Source: Geodermatophilus marinus (GTDB taxonomy: Bacteria > Actinomycetota > Actinomycetes > Mycobacteriales > Geodermatophilaceae). From it: DNA of 64,000 bases. The stretch is from contig NZ_QVQH01000008.1 of assembly GCF_003428645.1 (NCBI RefSeq), forward strand, positions 124,001 to 188,000. The letters are read 5' to 3'. Shown here piece by piece: positions 24,794-32,121 of the stretch; the stretch's first letter is position 1; each line of letters begins with the position of its first letter. A program made the translations under genes and the position numbers. A model generated the notes under the pieces. That model searched no databases. It had not been told where the DNA came from and worked only from the letters and a program-made list of their open reading frames with translations.

Positions 24794-24858
24794 CGCGGAA
24801 CAGGAAGCTGCACCCGTGTCACGCGGCCCCTGACGGGCGAGGAGCTTCCCGTTCCGCG
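24794..24858. repeat. 65-bp palindromic intergenic repeat, family B copy 3
   Basis: The most symmetric copy: CGCGGAACAGGAAGCT at the left pairs with AGCTTCCCGTTCCGCG at the right with one mismatch. Same length as the copies at 1982 and 10702. It lies between two convergent genes. Confidence 0.7.
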
Positions 24859-24888
24859 AGGTCGGCGGGGCCAGGGGGCGGGCCGGCC

Positions 24889-25686
24889 TCACACCCGGAT
24901 CAGCAGCTCGCCGTGCAGCATGCCGAGCCAGCCGTCATCCGCGGCCGCCCACCGCAGCCACGCCGCCGCGACCGCCTCGAGCCGCTCCCGGTCGGCCAGC
25001 CCGTAGGCCACGGCCTGCTCGGCGAAGGACGACGCGCTCGCCCGGGCGGCCCACGACGTCCCCCACCACTCCCGCTCGGCGGGCGCGGCCCAGCACCAGG
25101 ACCCGGTGCTCGCCGTGACGTCGCGCAGCCCGGCGGCGTGCGCCCAGGCCAGCAACCGGCGGCCGGCGTCGGGCTCGGCCCCGTTGCGGCGGGCCACCCG
25201 GTGGTAGAGCTCGAGCCAGTCGTCGAGGCCGGGGTCGGCGGGGTACCAGGTCACCGCCGCGTAGTCGACGTCCCGGACGGCGACCAGCCCGCCGGGCCGG
25301 CACACCCGGGCCATCTCCCGCAGCGCCGCCACGGGGTCGGTGAGGTGCTGCAGCACCTGGTGGGCGTGGACGACGTCGAACGAGCCGTCGTCGGCGTCCA
25401 GCGCGTAGACGTCACCCACCGCGAACCCGACCGCGACCCCGGCCCGGCCGGCCAGCGCCCGGGCCTCCTCGAGCGGGTCCGCGGAGACGTCGAGGCCCAC
25501 CACCCGCCCCGGCGCGACCCGCGCGGCGAGGTCGACGGTGATCGTGCCGGGGCCGCAGCCGACGTCGAGCAGGTCCAGCCCCGGGCGCAGGTGCGGCAGC
25601 AGGTACCCGGCGGAGTTCTCCGCCGTGCGCCGGCGGTGCGAGGCCAGGACGGCGTCGGCGTGCCCGTGCGTGTAGGTGTCGGCCAT
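24889..25686 (-). CDS. Class I SAM-dependent methyltransferase
   Basis: 265 residues. The SAM-binding motif I is LLDVGCGPGTITVDLAARV. The acidic residue at the end of beta-2 is in VVGLDVSADPLEEAR. Motif II/III regions are VGDVYALDADDGSFDVVHAHQVLQHLTDP and MARVCRPGGLVAVRDVDY. This is the UbiE/Methyltransf_11 type. The C-terminal 90 residues (GSWCWAAPAEREWWGTSWAAR) are the substrate-specific part and give no clear substrate. Start ATG 25686 (MADTYTHGHADAVLASHRRR). Confidence 0.88.
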   Translation of the reverse strand: MADTYTHGHADAVLASHRRRTAENSAGYLLPHLRPGLDLLDVGCGPGTITVDLAARVAPGRVVGLDVSADPLEEARALAGRAGVAVGFAVGDVYALDADDGSFDVVHAHQVLQHLTDPVAALREMARVCRPGGLVAVRDVDYAAVTWYPADPGLDDWLELYHRVARRNGAEPDAGRRLLAWAHAAGLRDVTASTGSWCWAAPAEREWWGTSWAARASASSFAEQAVAYGLADRERLEAVAAAWLRWAAADDGWLGMLHGELLIRV

Positions 25687-25785
25687 GCCCGCAGCCTCCC
25701 GCACGTGGTCCACCCAGTGGAACCGCCGTCCCGACGACTGGGACGACGGGATTCCGGCGACGCGAGCGCGGACATCCTCGACGGG

Positions 25786-26871
25786 GTGCCCGCACTGCTG
25801 CGCAACCCGGTGGTCCAGCAGGCGGTCCGGGCGGCCGTGGCCGCCGGCCTGGCCTGGCAGCTGGCCCTCCTGCTGCCGGCCCCGCTCTCGGACTACGCCT
25901 ACTACGCGCCACTGGGCGCGATCATCGCCGTCCACCCGACCGTGGCCGACTCGGCGAGCGCCACCTGGCGCACCGTGCTGGCCATCGTGCTCGGCTCGGG
26001 CCTGGCGGTCGCGGTGTTCTGGGCGACGCAGCCCCTGCCGCGGGCGCTGACCCTTGCCCTGGTCGTCGTGCTCGCCGTCCTCCTGGAGCAGTGGCGGGTG
26101 CTGGGCGAGAACGCCAGCTGGGTGCCCGTGGCCGCGGTGTTCATGCTGCTGCTCGGGGCCGGCGACCCGCTCGACTACGCGGTCGCCTACGCGGGGCTCG
26201 TGCTGTTCGGCGCCGCGCTCGGCGTGCTGCTCACCTACGTCTTCCCCCCGCTGCAGCTGACCCGCGCGACCGGCGAGATCGCCGGCACCCGGGGCCTGGT
26301 GGCCCGGCGGCTGGAGCGGACGGCGACCGAGCTGCGCACCGGGCGCACGCCCACCCTCGACGAGGAGCAGCGCGCCGGCGCCGAGCTGGGCACCGCGCTC
26401 GACCGCATGCGCGACGCCGAGCGCACCGTCGAGCGGGCGCGGCGGGCCAACCCCCGGGAGCGCCGGTGGCGGCGGTCGGCCGACCGGGTGCGGGAGGAGT
26501 CGCGCGCGCTGGACCGCGTCGCCGTCCTGCTGGACGACGTCACCACGCTGGTCGCCGAGTACGAGCCGCACCGCCGGGGCGGGGAGCAACCGGACCTCGG
26601 CACCGCGGCCCGGCTGGCCGATGCGCTCGACGGGCTGGCGGGGGTGGTGCGCACCCCGTACCACGACGAGGGCGGCGTCCGCCCCGACGGCCGCGACCAC
26701 AGCGTCCAGGTGGCCAGCGAGGCGCTCGACGCCCTGGTCGACCGGCTGCGGCGGACGACGGTCGACGACGACCCCGGCTACCTGGCGCTGTGCGCGGTGG
26801 CGGTCGGCATCCAGCGGGCGCTGCTGGCCCTCGACGCCCAGCGGGACCAGCCGGCGCCCGAGCAGGCCTGA
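25786..26871 (+). CDS. FUSC-family membrane protein (aromatic-acid exporter-like)
   Basis: 361 residues. The N-terminal part (about 10-155) has five or six hydrophobic helices, with the conserved YYAPLGAIIAVHPTVADSASATWRTVLA region characteristic of FUSC/YccC/ArAE proteins. A long charged cytosolic helical domain follows (ERTATELRTG...RANPRERRWRRSADRVREESRALDRV). Only one membrane half is present, so it likely works as an oligomer. GTG 25786 is the first start compatible with the hydrophobic N-terminus, but its ribosome site is weak. Substrate unknown. Confidence 0.8.
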   Translation: MPALLRNPVVQQAVRAAVAAGLAWQLALLLPAPLSDYAYYAPLGAIIAVHPTVADSASATWRTVLAIVLGSGLAVAVFWATQPLPRALTLALVVVLAVLLEQWRVLGENASWVPVAAVFMLLLGAGDPLDYAVAYAGLVLFGAALGVLLTYVFPPLQLTRATGEIAGTRGLVARRLERTATELRTGRTPTLDEEQRAGAELGTALDRMRDAERTVERARRANPRERRWRRSADRVREESRALDRVAVLLDDVTTLVAEYEPHRRGGEQPDLGTAARLADALDGLAGVVRTPYHDEGGVRPDGRDHSVQVASEALDALVDRLRRTTVDDDPGYLALCAVAVGIQRALLALDAQRDQPAPEQA

Positions 26872-26923
26872 CCGCTCCCGACGGGGCAGGACCGCGCCCG
26901 GGCGGGACCGCGCCCGGGGCCGG

Positions 26924-28474
26924 TCAGGCCCGCTCGGCCAGCACCGCCTCGGCCACCGGCACGGCGCGCTCGCGGTCGGCGGGCACCAGCCCGAGGCGCA
27001 CCCGCCGGTCGAGCAGGTCGGCGACGGTGCGCGCCGCCTCGGCCCGGACGGCGAACCGCAGCTCCCCCACGGTCTCCGGCCGGCCCGGCACCACCGGCTC
27101 CTCCCCCAGCGCGGCCACCAGGGGGGCCTCGGTGCCGTAGCGGGCCACCAGCCGCGGCGGGGCGGCCACCCGGTCCAGCGCGACCCGGGGCGCGGCGCCC
27201 ACCAGCGGCAACCGGGGGGTCCGGCAGCGCGCCGCCCCACGGCCCAGCCGGGCCACGACCGCGTCCACCGCCTCCTCGGCCATCGCCCGGTAGGTGGTGA
27301 GCTTGCCGCCGACCACGGTGAGGACCGGTCCGTCCCAGGCCAGCAGGTGCCGGCGTGAGAGGTCGGCGGTGGCCGTCGCCCCGGGCGGGGTGCCCGCGGC
27401 GCGCCCCCGGCGCCCGCCGGGCAGCACCAGCGGCCGCAGCCCGGCGTAGGAGCCGAGGACGTCGGCCTCGGTGAGCGGGTCGGCCAGCACCCGGTTGACC
27501 GTCGCGAGCAGGTCGGCGACCTCCTGCGGCGACGGCCGCGGGTCGTCGTCCCCCGCCGGGCCGGGCACCGGCTCGTCGGTCAGCCCGAGGTGCACCAGCC
27601 CGCCCGGCTGCGGCAGCGCGAACACGTACCGGGACCGCGACCCCGGCAGCGGCACGGTGAGCGCCGCCGGCGGCGAGCCCAGCCGGTCGGCGGGCAGCAC
27701 CAGGTGCGAGCCCCGGGAGGGCAGCAGCCGCACGCCCGGCGCCAGGGTCGACGCCCACACCCCGGTCGCGTTGACCACCGCCCGGGCGCGCACCGGCAGC
27801 GCCTCGCCGTCGTCCATCTCGACGTGCACCGAGTCGCCGTCCACCGCCCGCACCGTGGCCCCCGTGAGCACGCGGGCGCCCAGGGCGGCGGCGGTGCGGG
27901 CCAGCGCGACGACGAGCCGGGCGTCGTCGGTGAGCTGGCCGTCCCAGAAGACGACCCCGCCGCGCCGGCCGCGCACCGCCGGGGCCAGCCGGGCGGTCTC
28001 GGCCGGGCCGACCCGCCGGGTGCGCGGCAGCGACCCGCGCCCGCCCATGACCGACGCGCGCACCGCGTCGCCGAGCCGCCCGCCGAGGGCGGCCAGGGCG
28101 GTGGCGTCCCACCCGGCCACGTCCGGGACGAGGAAGGGCAGCGGGCGGACCAGGTGCGGCGCCGTCGTCCCCATGAGGACGGCGCGCTCGCGGGCGCTCT
28201 CCCGGGCCAGCGCGACCTCCCCGTGCGCCAGGTAGCGCAACCCGCCGTGCACCAGCTTCGACGACCAGCGGCTGGTGCCCGCGGCGAGGTCGACGCGCTC
28301 GAGCAGGACGACCGACAGCCCGCGGCTCGCGGCGTCCAGGGCCACGCCGGCACCGGTCACCCCGGCCCCGACCACCACCAGGTCGACCGCCGCGCCCGCG
28401 ACCGCGTCGAGGTCGGCGGCACGGCGGCGCGGGGAGAGGGCACCCGTTGCGGAGTCCGGGCCGGCCGCCAGCAC
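26924..28474 (-). CDS. glpD: Glycerol-3-phosphate dehydrogenase, FAD-dependent
   Basis: 516 residues. The dinucleotide-binding start DLVVVGAGVTGAGVALDAASRGLSVVLLER is followed by the GlpD signature GTSRWSSKLVHGGLRYL. Further motifs are VFWDGQLTDDARLVVA, VVNATGVWA, RGSHLVLP and VGGKLTTYRAMAEEAVD. The C-terminal helical domain (about 400-516) is the GlpD cap. It oxidises glycerol-3-phosphate to DHAP at the membrane and feeds the quinone pool. GTG 28474 is only 16 bases from the divergent AGPS-like gene; a -10 box TACAGT lies seven bases ahead, suggesting a leaderless mRNA. Confidence 0.92.
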   Translation of the reverse strand: MLAAGPDSATGALSPRRRAADLDAVAGAAVDLVVVGAGVTGAGVALDAASRGLSVVLLERVDLAAGTSRWSSKLVHGGLRYLAHGEVALARESARERAVLMGTTAPHLVRPLPFLVPDVAGWDATALAALGGRLGDAVRASVMGGRGSLPRTRRVGPAETARLAPAVRGRRGGVVFWDGQLTDDARLVVALARTAAALGARVLTGATVRAVDGDSVHVEMDDGEALPVRARAVVNATGVWASTLAPGVRLLPSRGSHLVLPADRLGSPPAALTVPLPGSRSRYVFALPQPGGLVHLGLTDEPVPGPAGDDDPRPSPQEVADLLATVNRVLADPLTEADVLGSYAGLRPLVLPGGRRGRAAGTPPGATATADLSRRHLLAWDGPVLTVVGGKLTTYRAMAEEAVDAVVARLGRGAARCRTPRLPLVGAAPRVALDRVAAPPRLVARYGTEAPLVAALGEEPVVPGRPETVGELRFAVRAEAARTVADLLDRRVRLGLVPADRERAVPVAEAVLAERA

Positions 28475-28490
28475 CCGGCAGACTGTAGCC
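28475..28490. promoter_or_regulatory. 16-bp divergent gap with leaderless -10 box for glpD
   Basis: On the minus strand, TACAGT is followed by seven bases and then the GTG of glpD, the spacing expected when transcription starts at the start codon. The -35 regions of both genes must lie inside the opposite coding sequence. Confidence 0.45.
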
Positions 28491-30203
28491 GTGCCCGAGC
28501 TGCCCGAACTGACCATCCAGGGCTGGGGCCCCCCGGCCCGCCCCCGCGACGCGACGGTGCCGGCGAGCGGCGACGGCGGCGGGGAGGCGCGCACGCTGGA
28601 GCTGGCTCCCTACCCCGACCTCGCCGAGGTGCTGCCCAAGGCCGCGCGCCGGCACCTGGCCCGCGAGCTGGGCTGGACCCCGCGCTCGACCCGCCCGGCG
28701 CCGGTGGGGGAGATCCGGCTGCCGCCGTCCCGGCTGGCCGAGGAGGGCCGGCAGCGGCTGGTCGACCTGCTCGGCGAGGACGGCGTCCGCACCGACCGGG
28801 AGGCGCGGCTGCGGCACGCCGGTGGGCGCAGCTACCTCGACCTGCTGCGCCGGCGCTCCGGCGACGCCTCCGACGCCCCGGACGCCGTGGCCACCCCGGC
28901 CGACACCGGGCAGACGGCGGCGCTGCTGGCGGCGTGCAGCGAGATGGGCGTGGTCGTCGTCCCCTACGGCGGCGGGACCAGCGTGGTCGGCGGGCTGTCG
29001 GGCATCGACGTCGACGACCGCCCGTCGGTGTCGGTGGACCTGCGGCGGATGGCCTCGGTCCGCGACGTCGACGTCCCCTCGTCGCTGGTCACGGTCGGGC
29101 CGGGCATGCGGGGGCCCGCCCTCGAGGACGCGCTGGCCGGGCACGGGCTGACGCTGGGCCACCTGCCGCAGAGCTACGAGTACGCCACCCTCGGCGGGTA
29201 CGCGGCCACCCGCTCGGCGGGCCAGGCCTCCACGGGGGTGGGCCGGTTCGACGACCTGGTGGCCGGGCTGACGCTGGCCACGCCGGCGGGGGTGCTGGAG
29301 CTGGGCTCGCCGCCGTCGTCGGCGGCCGGGCCGGACCTGCTCGGCCTGGCGCTGGGGTCGGAGGGCGCGCTCGGGGTGATCACCGAGCTGCGGCTGCGGG
29401 TGCGGCCGCGACCGCGGGCGGTCCGGTACGAGGGCTGGTCGTTCCGGACCTGGGCCGGCGGGCTGGCGGCGCTGCAGCGGCTGGCGCGGCACGACCTGCT
29501 GCCCGACGTCGTCCGGCTGTCGGACGGCGACGAGACGCGGGCGAACCTGCTCATGGCGTCGGGGATGGGCGCCCGGGCGCTGCGGGGGTCGCTGCGGGCC
29601 CGGCGGCGCGGCGCGGGCTGCCTGCTGGTCGTCGGCTGGGAGGGGCTGCCGCAGCTGGTGCGGGCCCGCGTGCGGGCGGCGGCGTCGGTGCTGCGCGACG
29701 GCGGGGCGGCGCCGCTGGGCGGCCGGGTCGGCGAGTCCTGGCGGCGGCACCGGTTCGGCGCGCCCTACCTGCGGGACTCGCTGCTCGACGCCGGCCTGCT
29801 GGTGGAGACCCTGGAGACGGCGGCCACCTGGACGGCCCTGCCCACCGTGTACGACGCCGTCCGCCGGGCGCTGTGCGACGCGCTCGGCCGGCCGGGGAAG
29901 CAGCCGCTGGTGCTGAGCCACGTGTCGCACGCCTACCCGACCGGCGCCTCGCTGTACGTGACCGTGCTGGCCGACCGGGACGACGCCCTGCCGCTGCAGC
30001 AGTGGCTGGGCGCCAAGCGGGCGGTCACCGACGCGCTGGTGGCCGCCGGCGGCACGCTCACCCACCACCACGGCGTGGGGGCCGACCACCGGCCGTGGCT
30101 GGAGCGCGAGATCGGCCCGCTGGGGGTGGAGGTGCTGCGCGCGGTCAAGGAGCGGCTGGACCCGAACGCGATCTGCAACCCCGGCGTCCTGCTGCCCGAG
30201 TGA
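28491..30203 (+). CDS. FAD-binding oxidase, alkylglycerone-phosphate-synthase-like
   Basis: 570 residues. It is a VAO/PCMH-fold flavoprotein with the FAD pyrophosphate loop VVVPYGGGTSVVGGLSGID and a second FAD segment LGHLPQSYEYATLGGYAATRSAGQASTGVGRFDDLV. The hallmark of alkyldihydroxyacetonephosphate synthases, THHHGVGADHRPWLEREIG, is near the C-terminus, followed by KERLDPNAICNPGVLLPE. AGPS swaps the acyl chain of acyl-DHAP for a fatty alcohol, making ether lipid precursors. A role with DHAP fits the divergent glpD, but actinobacterial members have not all been tested. GTG 28491 gives VPELPELTIQGWGPP. Confidence 0.85.
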   Translation: MPELPELTIQGWGPPARPRDATVPASGDGGGEARTLELAPYPDLAEVLPKAARRHLARELGWTPRSTRPAPVGEIRLPPSRLAEEGRQRLVDLLGEDGVRTDREARLRHAGGRSYLDLLRRRSGDASDAPDAVATPADTGQTAALLAACSEMGVVVVPYGGGTSVVGGLSGIDVDDRPSVSVDLRRMASVRDVDVPSSLVTVGPGMRGPALEDALAGHGLTLGHLPQSYEYATLGGYAATRSAGQASTGVGRFDDLVAGLTLATPAGVLELGSPPSSAAGPDLLGLALGSEGALGVITELRLRVRPRPRAVRYEGWSFRTWAGGLAALQRLARHDLLPDVVRLSDGDETRANLLMASGMGARALRGSLRARRRGAGCLLVVGWEGLPQLVRARVRAAASVLRDGGAAPLGGRVGESWRRHRFGAPYLRDSLLDAGLLVETLETAATWTALPTVYDAVRRALCDALGRPGKQPLVLSHVSHAYPTGASLYVTVLADRDDALPLQQWLGAKRAVTDALVAAGGTLTHHHGVGADHRPWLEREIGPLGVEVLRAVKERLDPNAICNPGVLLPE

Positions 30204-30221
30204 GCCACGCGGCCCGGGCCG

Positions 30222-30311
30222 CCGATGACCAGGTCGGCTCACCGGTGGGGGTCCTGGCTCACCACCGGTGGTGAGCCAGGACCCCCGATGACCAGGTGAC
30301 CTGATCATCGG
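30222..30311. repeat. 90-bp palindromic intergenic element, family C copy 1
   Basis: Centred between 30266 and 30267. The inner 40 bases (30247-30286) are a perfect palindrome around GGCTCACCACC/GGTGGTGAGCC. The outer arms CCGATGACCAGGTC (30222-30235) and its partner (30298-30311) pair with one mismatch. An equal-length copy is at 35520-35609. It lies between convergent genes. Confidence 0.8.
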
Positions 30312-30320
30312 TGAGCCCCC

Positions 30321-30482
30321 TCAGGTCCGCGGGTCCACGGCGGGTCCGGAGGAGTCGGTGCCGGCCTCGGGGTCGGCCGGGGGCCGGGGACGGGGCTCGC
30401 CGTCCCCGGGGTCGGGCGCCGCCACCGGCCGCCGCCGGCGGCGCAGGGAGCGGGGCAGCCGGCGGGGGCCGGGGTCAGGCAC
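30321..30482 (-). CDS. Possible small Arg/Pro-rich protein downstream of the FAD oxidase
   Basis: A 53-codon frame from GTG 30482, overlapping the FAD oxidase stop by 8 bases, to TGA at 30321. The product is basic in its first third (RRLPRSLRRRRRPV) and then Pro/Asp/Glu rich. About 94% of third codon positions are G or C while second positions are clearly less biased, the codon pattern of real genes here. There is no homology I recognise and no ribosome site beyond the overlap, so it is only a candidate. Confidence 0.35.
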   Translation of the reverse strand: MPDPGPRRLPRSLRRRRRPVAAPDPGDGEPRPRPPADPEAGTDSSGPAVDPRT

Positions 30483-31941
30483 GCCCGGCCGGGACGGCGG
30501 GTGCCGGCGCGGCCGGGTCGAGGGCGTACCCGTGGGAGAAGACGCCCGTCGGGTCGACCGCGGCCTTGACCGCGAGCAGCCGCTCGGCGACGGCGGGCGG
30601 GTAGGCGGCGGCCACCTCGGCCGGGCCGCTGACCTCGCCCAGGAAGTTGACCATGCAGCCGGGCGCGGCCCACGGCGCCAGCGCGGCCAGGACCCCGCGG
30701 CCCACCTGCGGCAGCACCTCGGCCAGCTCCGGCACCGCCGGGCCCAGCACGAGCACGGAGAACGCGGCGTCGCGGCCGGCGACCGCGCTCGGCACCCTCG
30801 GTTGCCGGGCCAGCGCGCCGCCCATCAGCCGGATCTCGGCCATGACCAGCGGCACGTCGACCTGCGGGCCGGCGGCGGCGAGGAAGGCGTCGACCGCCTC
30901 GGCGGGCAGCTCGGCGAGCAGCATGCCCTTCTCCCAGCCGGGCATCGGGTCCCTCGGGTCCATGTGGATGGCGTCCATCGCGGTGGTCGGCATCGGGCCG
31001 ATCCCGCCGAGCAGCGCCCGCCCGGCCCCGCGCATCGGCTCCACGAGCCGCTCGCCCTCGGCGAGGTCGTCGCCGCAGTACGCGTAGCGCAGGTGGACGA
31101 CGGTCCGCCCGCGCACCGGCCCGGGCAGCTCCTCGGCCGGGGGCAGCCGGAGGACGGCGATCGAGGTGGACGCCTCCTCGGGCAGCGCCGGCGCCCAGGT
31201 GCGGAAGGCGTGCAGGAGGGCGGGGGCGTCCGCGGCGTCGAAGAACAGCCCGCCGCCGACGAGCGTGCTGACCGGGACGAGCTCGAACTCCACCGAGGTG
31301 ACGATCCCGACGTTGCCCTTCCCGCCGCGGACGGCGAAGAACAGGTCGGGCTCGGTGTCGGCGCTGACGGTCCGCAGCGCGCCGTCGGCGGTGACCAGGT
31401 CGACCGACAGCAGGTGGTCGGCGGCGAACCCGAACTTCCGGCCGAGCGAGCCGACCCCGCCGCCCAGGGTGTAGCCGACCACGCCGACGCCGGAGGACGA
31501 GCCGCACAGCCCGGTGAGGCCGTGCTCGGCCGCGGCGGCGAGCACCTTCTCCCACGTCACGCCGGCCTCGACGCGGGCGGTGCGGCGGACCGGGTCGATG
31601 CTCACGCCCTGCATGCGGCGGGTGGTGACCAGCACGGCGCCGTCGGCGTTGCGGACGGGGCCGTGCCCGGTGGCCTGGACGGCGACCGTCCGGCCGTGCT
31701 CGACGGCCCAGGAGACGGCGGCGGCGACGTCGGCGGCGCAGGTGGCGCCCACCGCGACCGCCGGGGTGTGGGTGACGGCGAGGTTCCAGGCGAACACCTC
31801 GGCGGCGAGGCCCTCGTCGCCGGCGGCGTAGACCGGGCCGTGCACGCGGCTGCGCAGCGCGTCGACGTCGGCGGCGCCGATCGCCGGCGCGGTCTCGGCG
31901 GCGGTGCGCGGGGCGGGGACGGTGGCGGGGGCCTGGGGCAT
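30475..31941 (-). CDS. FAD-binding oxidoreductase (berberine-bridge-enzyme type)
   Basis: 488 residues with a PCMH FAD-binding domain: PAVAVGATCAADVAAAVSWAVEHG, VQATGHGPVRNADGAVLVTTRRM with the His expected to bind FAD covalently, SSGVGVVGYTLGGGVGSLGRKFG, and FFAVRGGKGNVGIVTSVEFEL. The C-terminal BBE segment is YPPAVAERLLAVKAAVDPTGVFSHGYAL. The Cys that gives a second FAD bond in bicovalent enzymes appears to be Ser here, suggesting a mono-covalent flavin. Substrate unknown. It is divergent from a large SARP regulator with direct repeats between them, so regulation by that protein is likely. Confidence 0.87.
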   Translation of the reverse strand: MPQAPATVPAPRTAAETAPAIGAADVDALRSRVHGPVYAAGDEGLAAEVFAWNLAVTHTPAVAVGATCAADVAAAVSWAVEHGRTVAVQATGHGPVRNADGAVLVTTRRMQGVSIDPVRRTARVEAGVTWEKVLAAAAEHGLTGLCGSSSGVGVVGYTLGGGVGSLGRKFGFAADHLLSVDLVTADGALRTVSADTEPDLFFAVRGGKGNVGIVTSVEFELVPVSTLVGGGLFFDAADAPALLHAFRTWAPALPEEASTSIAVLRLPPAEELPGPVRGRTVVHLRYAYCGDDLAEGERLVEPMRGAGRALLGGIGPMPTTAMDAIHMDPRDPMPGWEKGMLLAELPAEAVDAFLAAAGPQVDVPLVMAEIRLMGGALARQPRVPSAVAGRDAAFSVLVLGPAVPELAEVLPQVGRGVLAALAPWAAPGCMVNFLGEVSGPAEVAAAYPPAVAERLLAVKAAVDPTGVFSHGYALDPAAPAPAVPAGRA

Positions 31942-32023
31942 GGCGGGCGGTTCCTCGCTGGACGGGCGCGGCGCTCTCGCCGCGGGCTGCTCGATCGGGA
32001 CGCCGGGAGCGTGCCCGGGCGCA

Positions 32024-32052
32024 CTTGACCGGGACTTGCAGCGCGCTTGAGC
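32024..32052. promoter_or_regulatory. Three CTTG direct repeats at 11-bp spacing, candidate SARP binding site
   Basis: CTTGACC, CTTGCAG and CTTGAGC start at 32024, 32035 and 32046, exactly one helical turn (11 bp) apart. The array lies in the 180-bp gap between the divergent FAD oxidase and the SARP gene. SARP/OmpR-type regulators bind heptameric direct repeats with this period. The array also supplies TTGACC, a possible -35 box. Confidence 0.6.
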
Positions 32053-32121
32053 GCGGTAGCGGCACCGCGGCGTGCCGGGAGGCCTCCCGCGGGCGGCCCC
32101 GACCTGGGAGGATCCCGCCCC

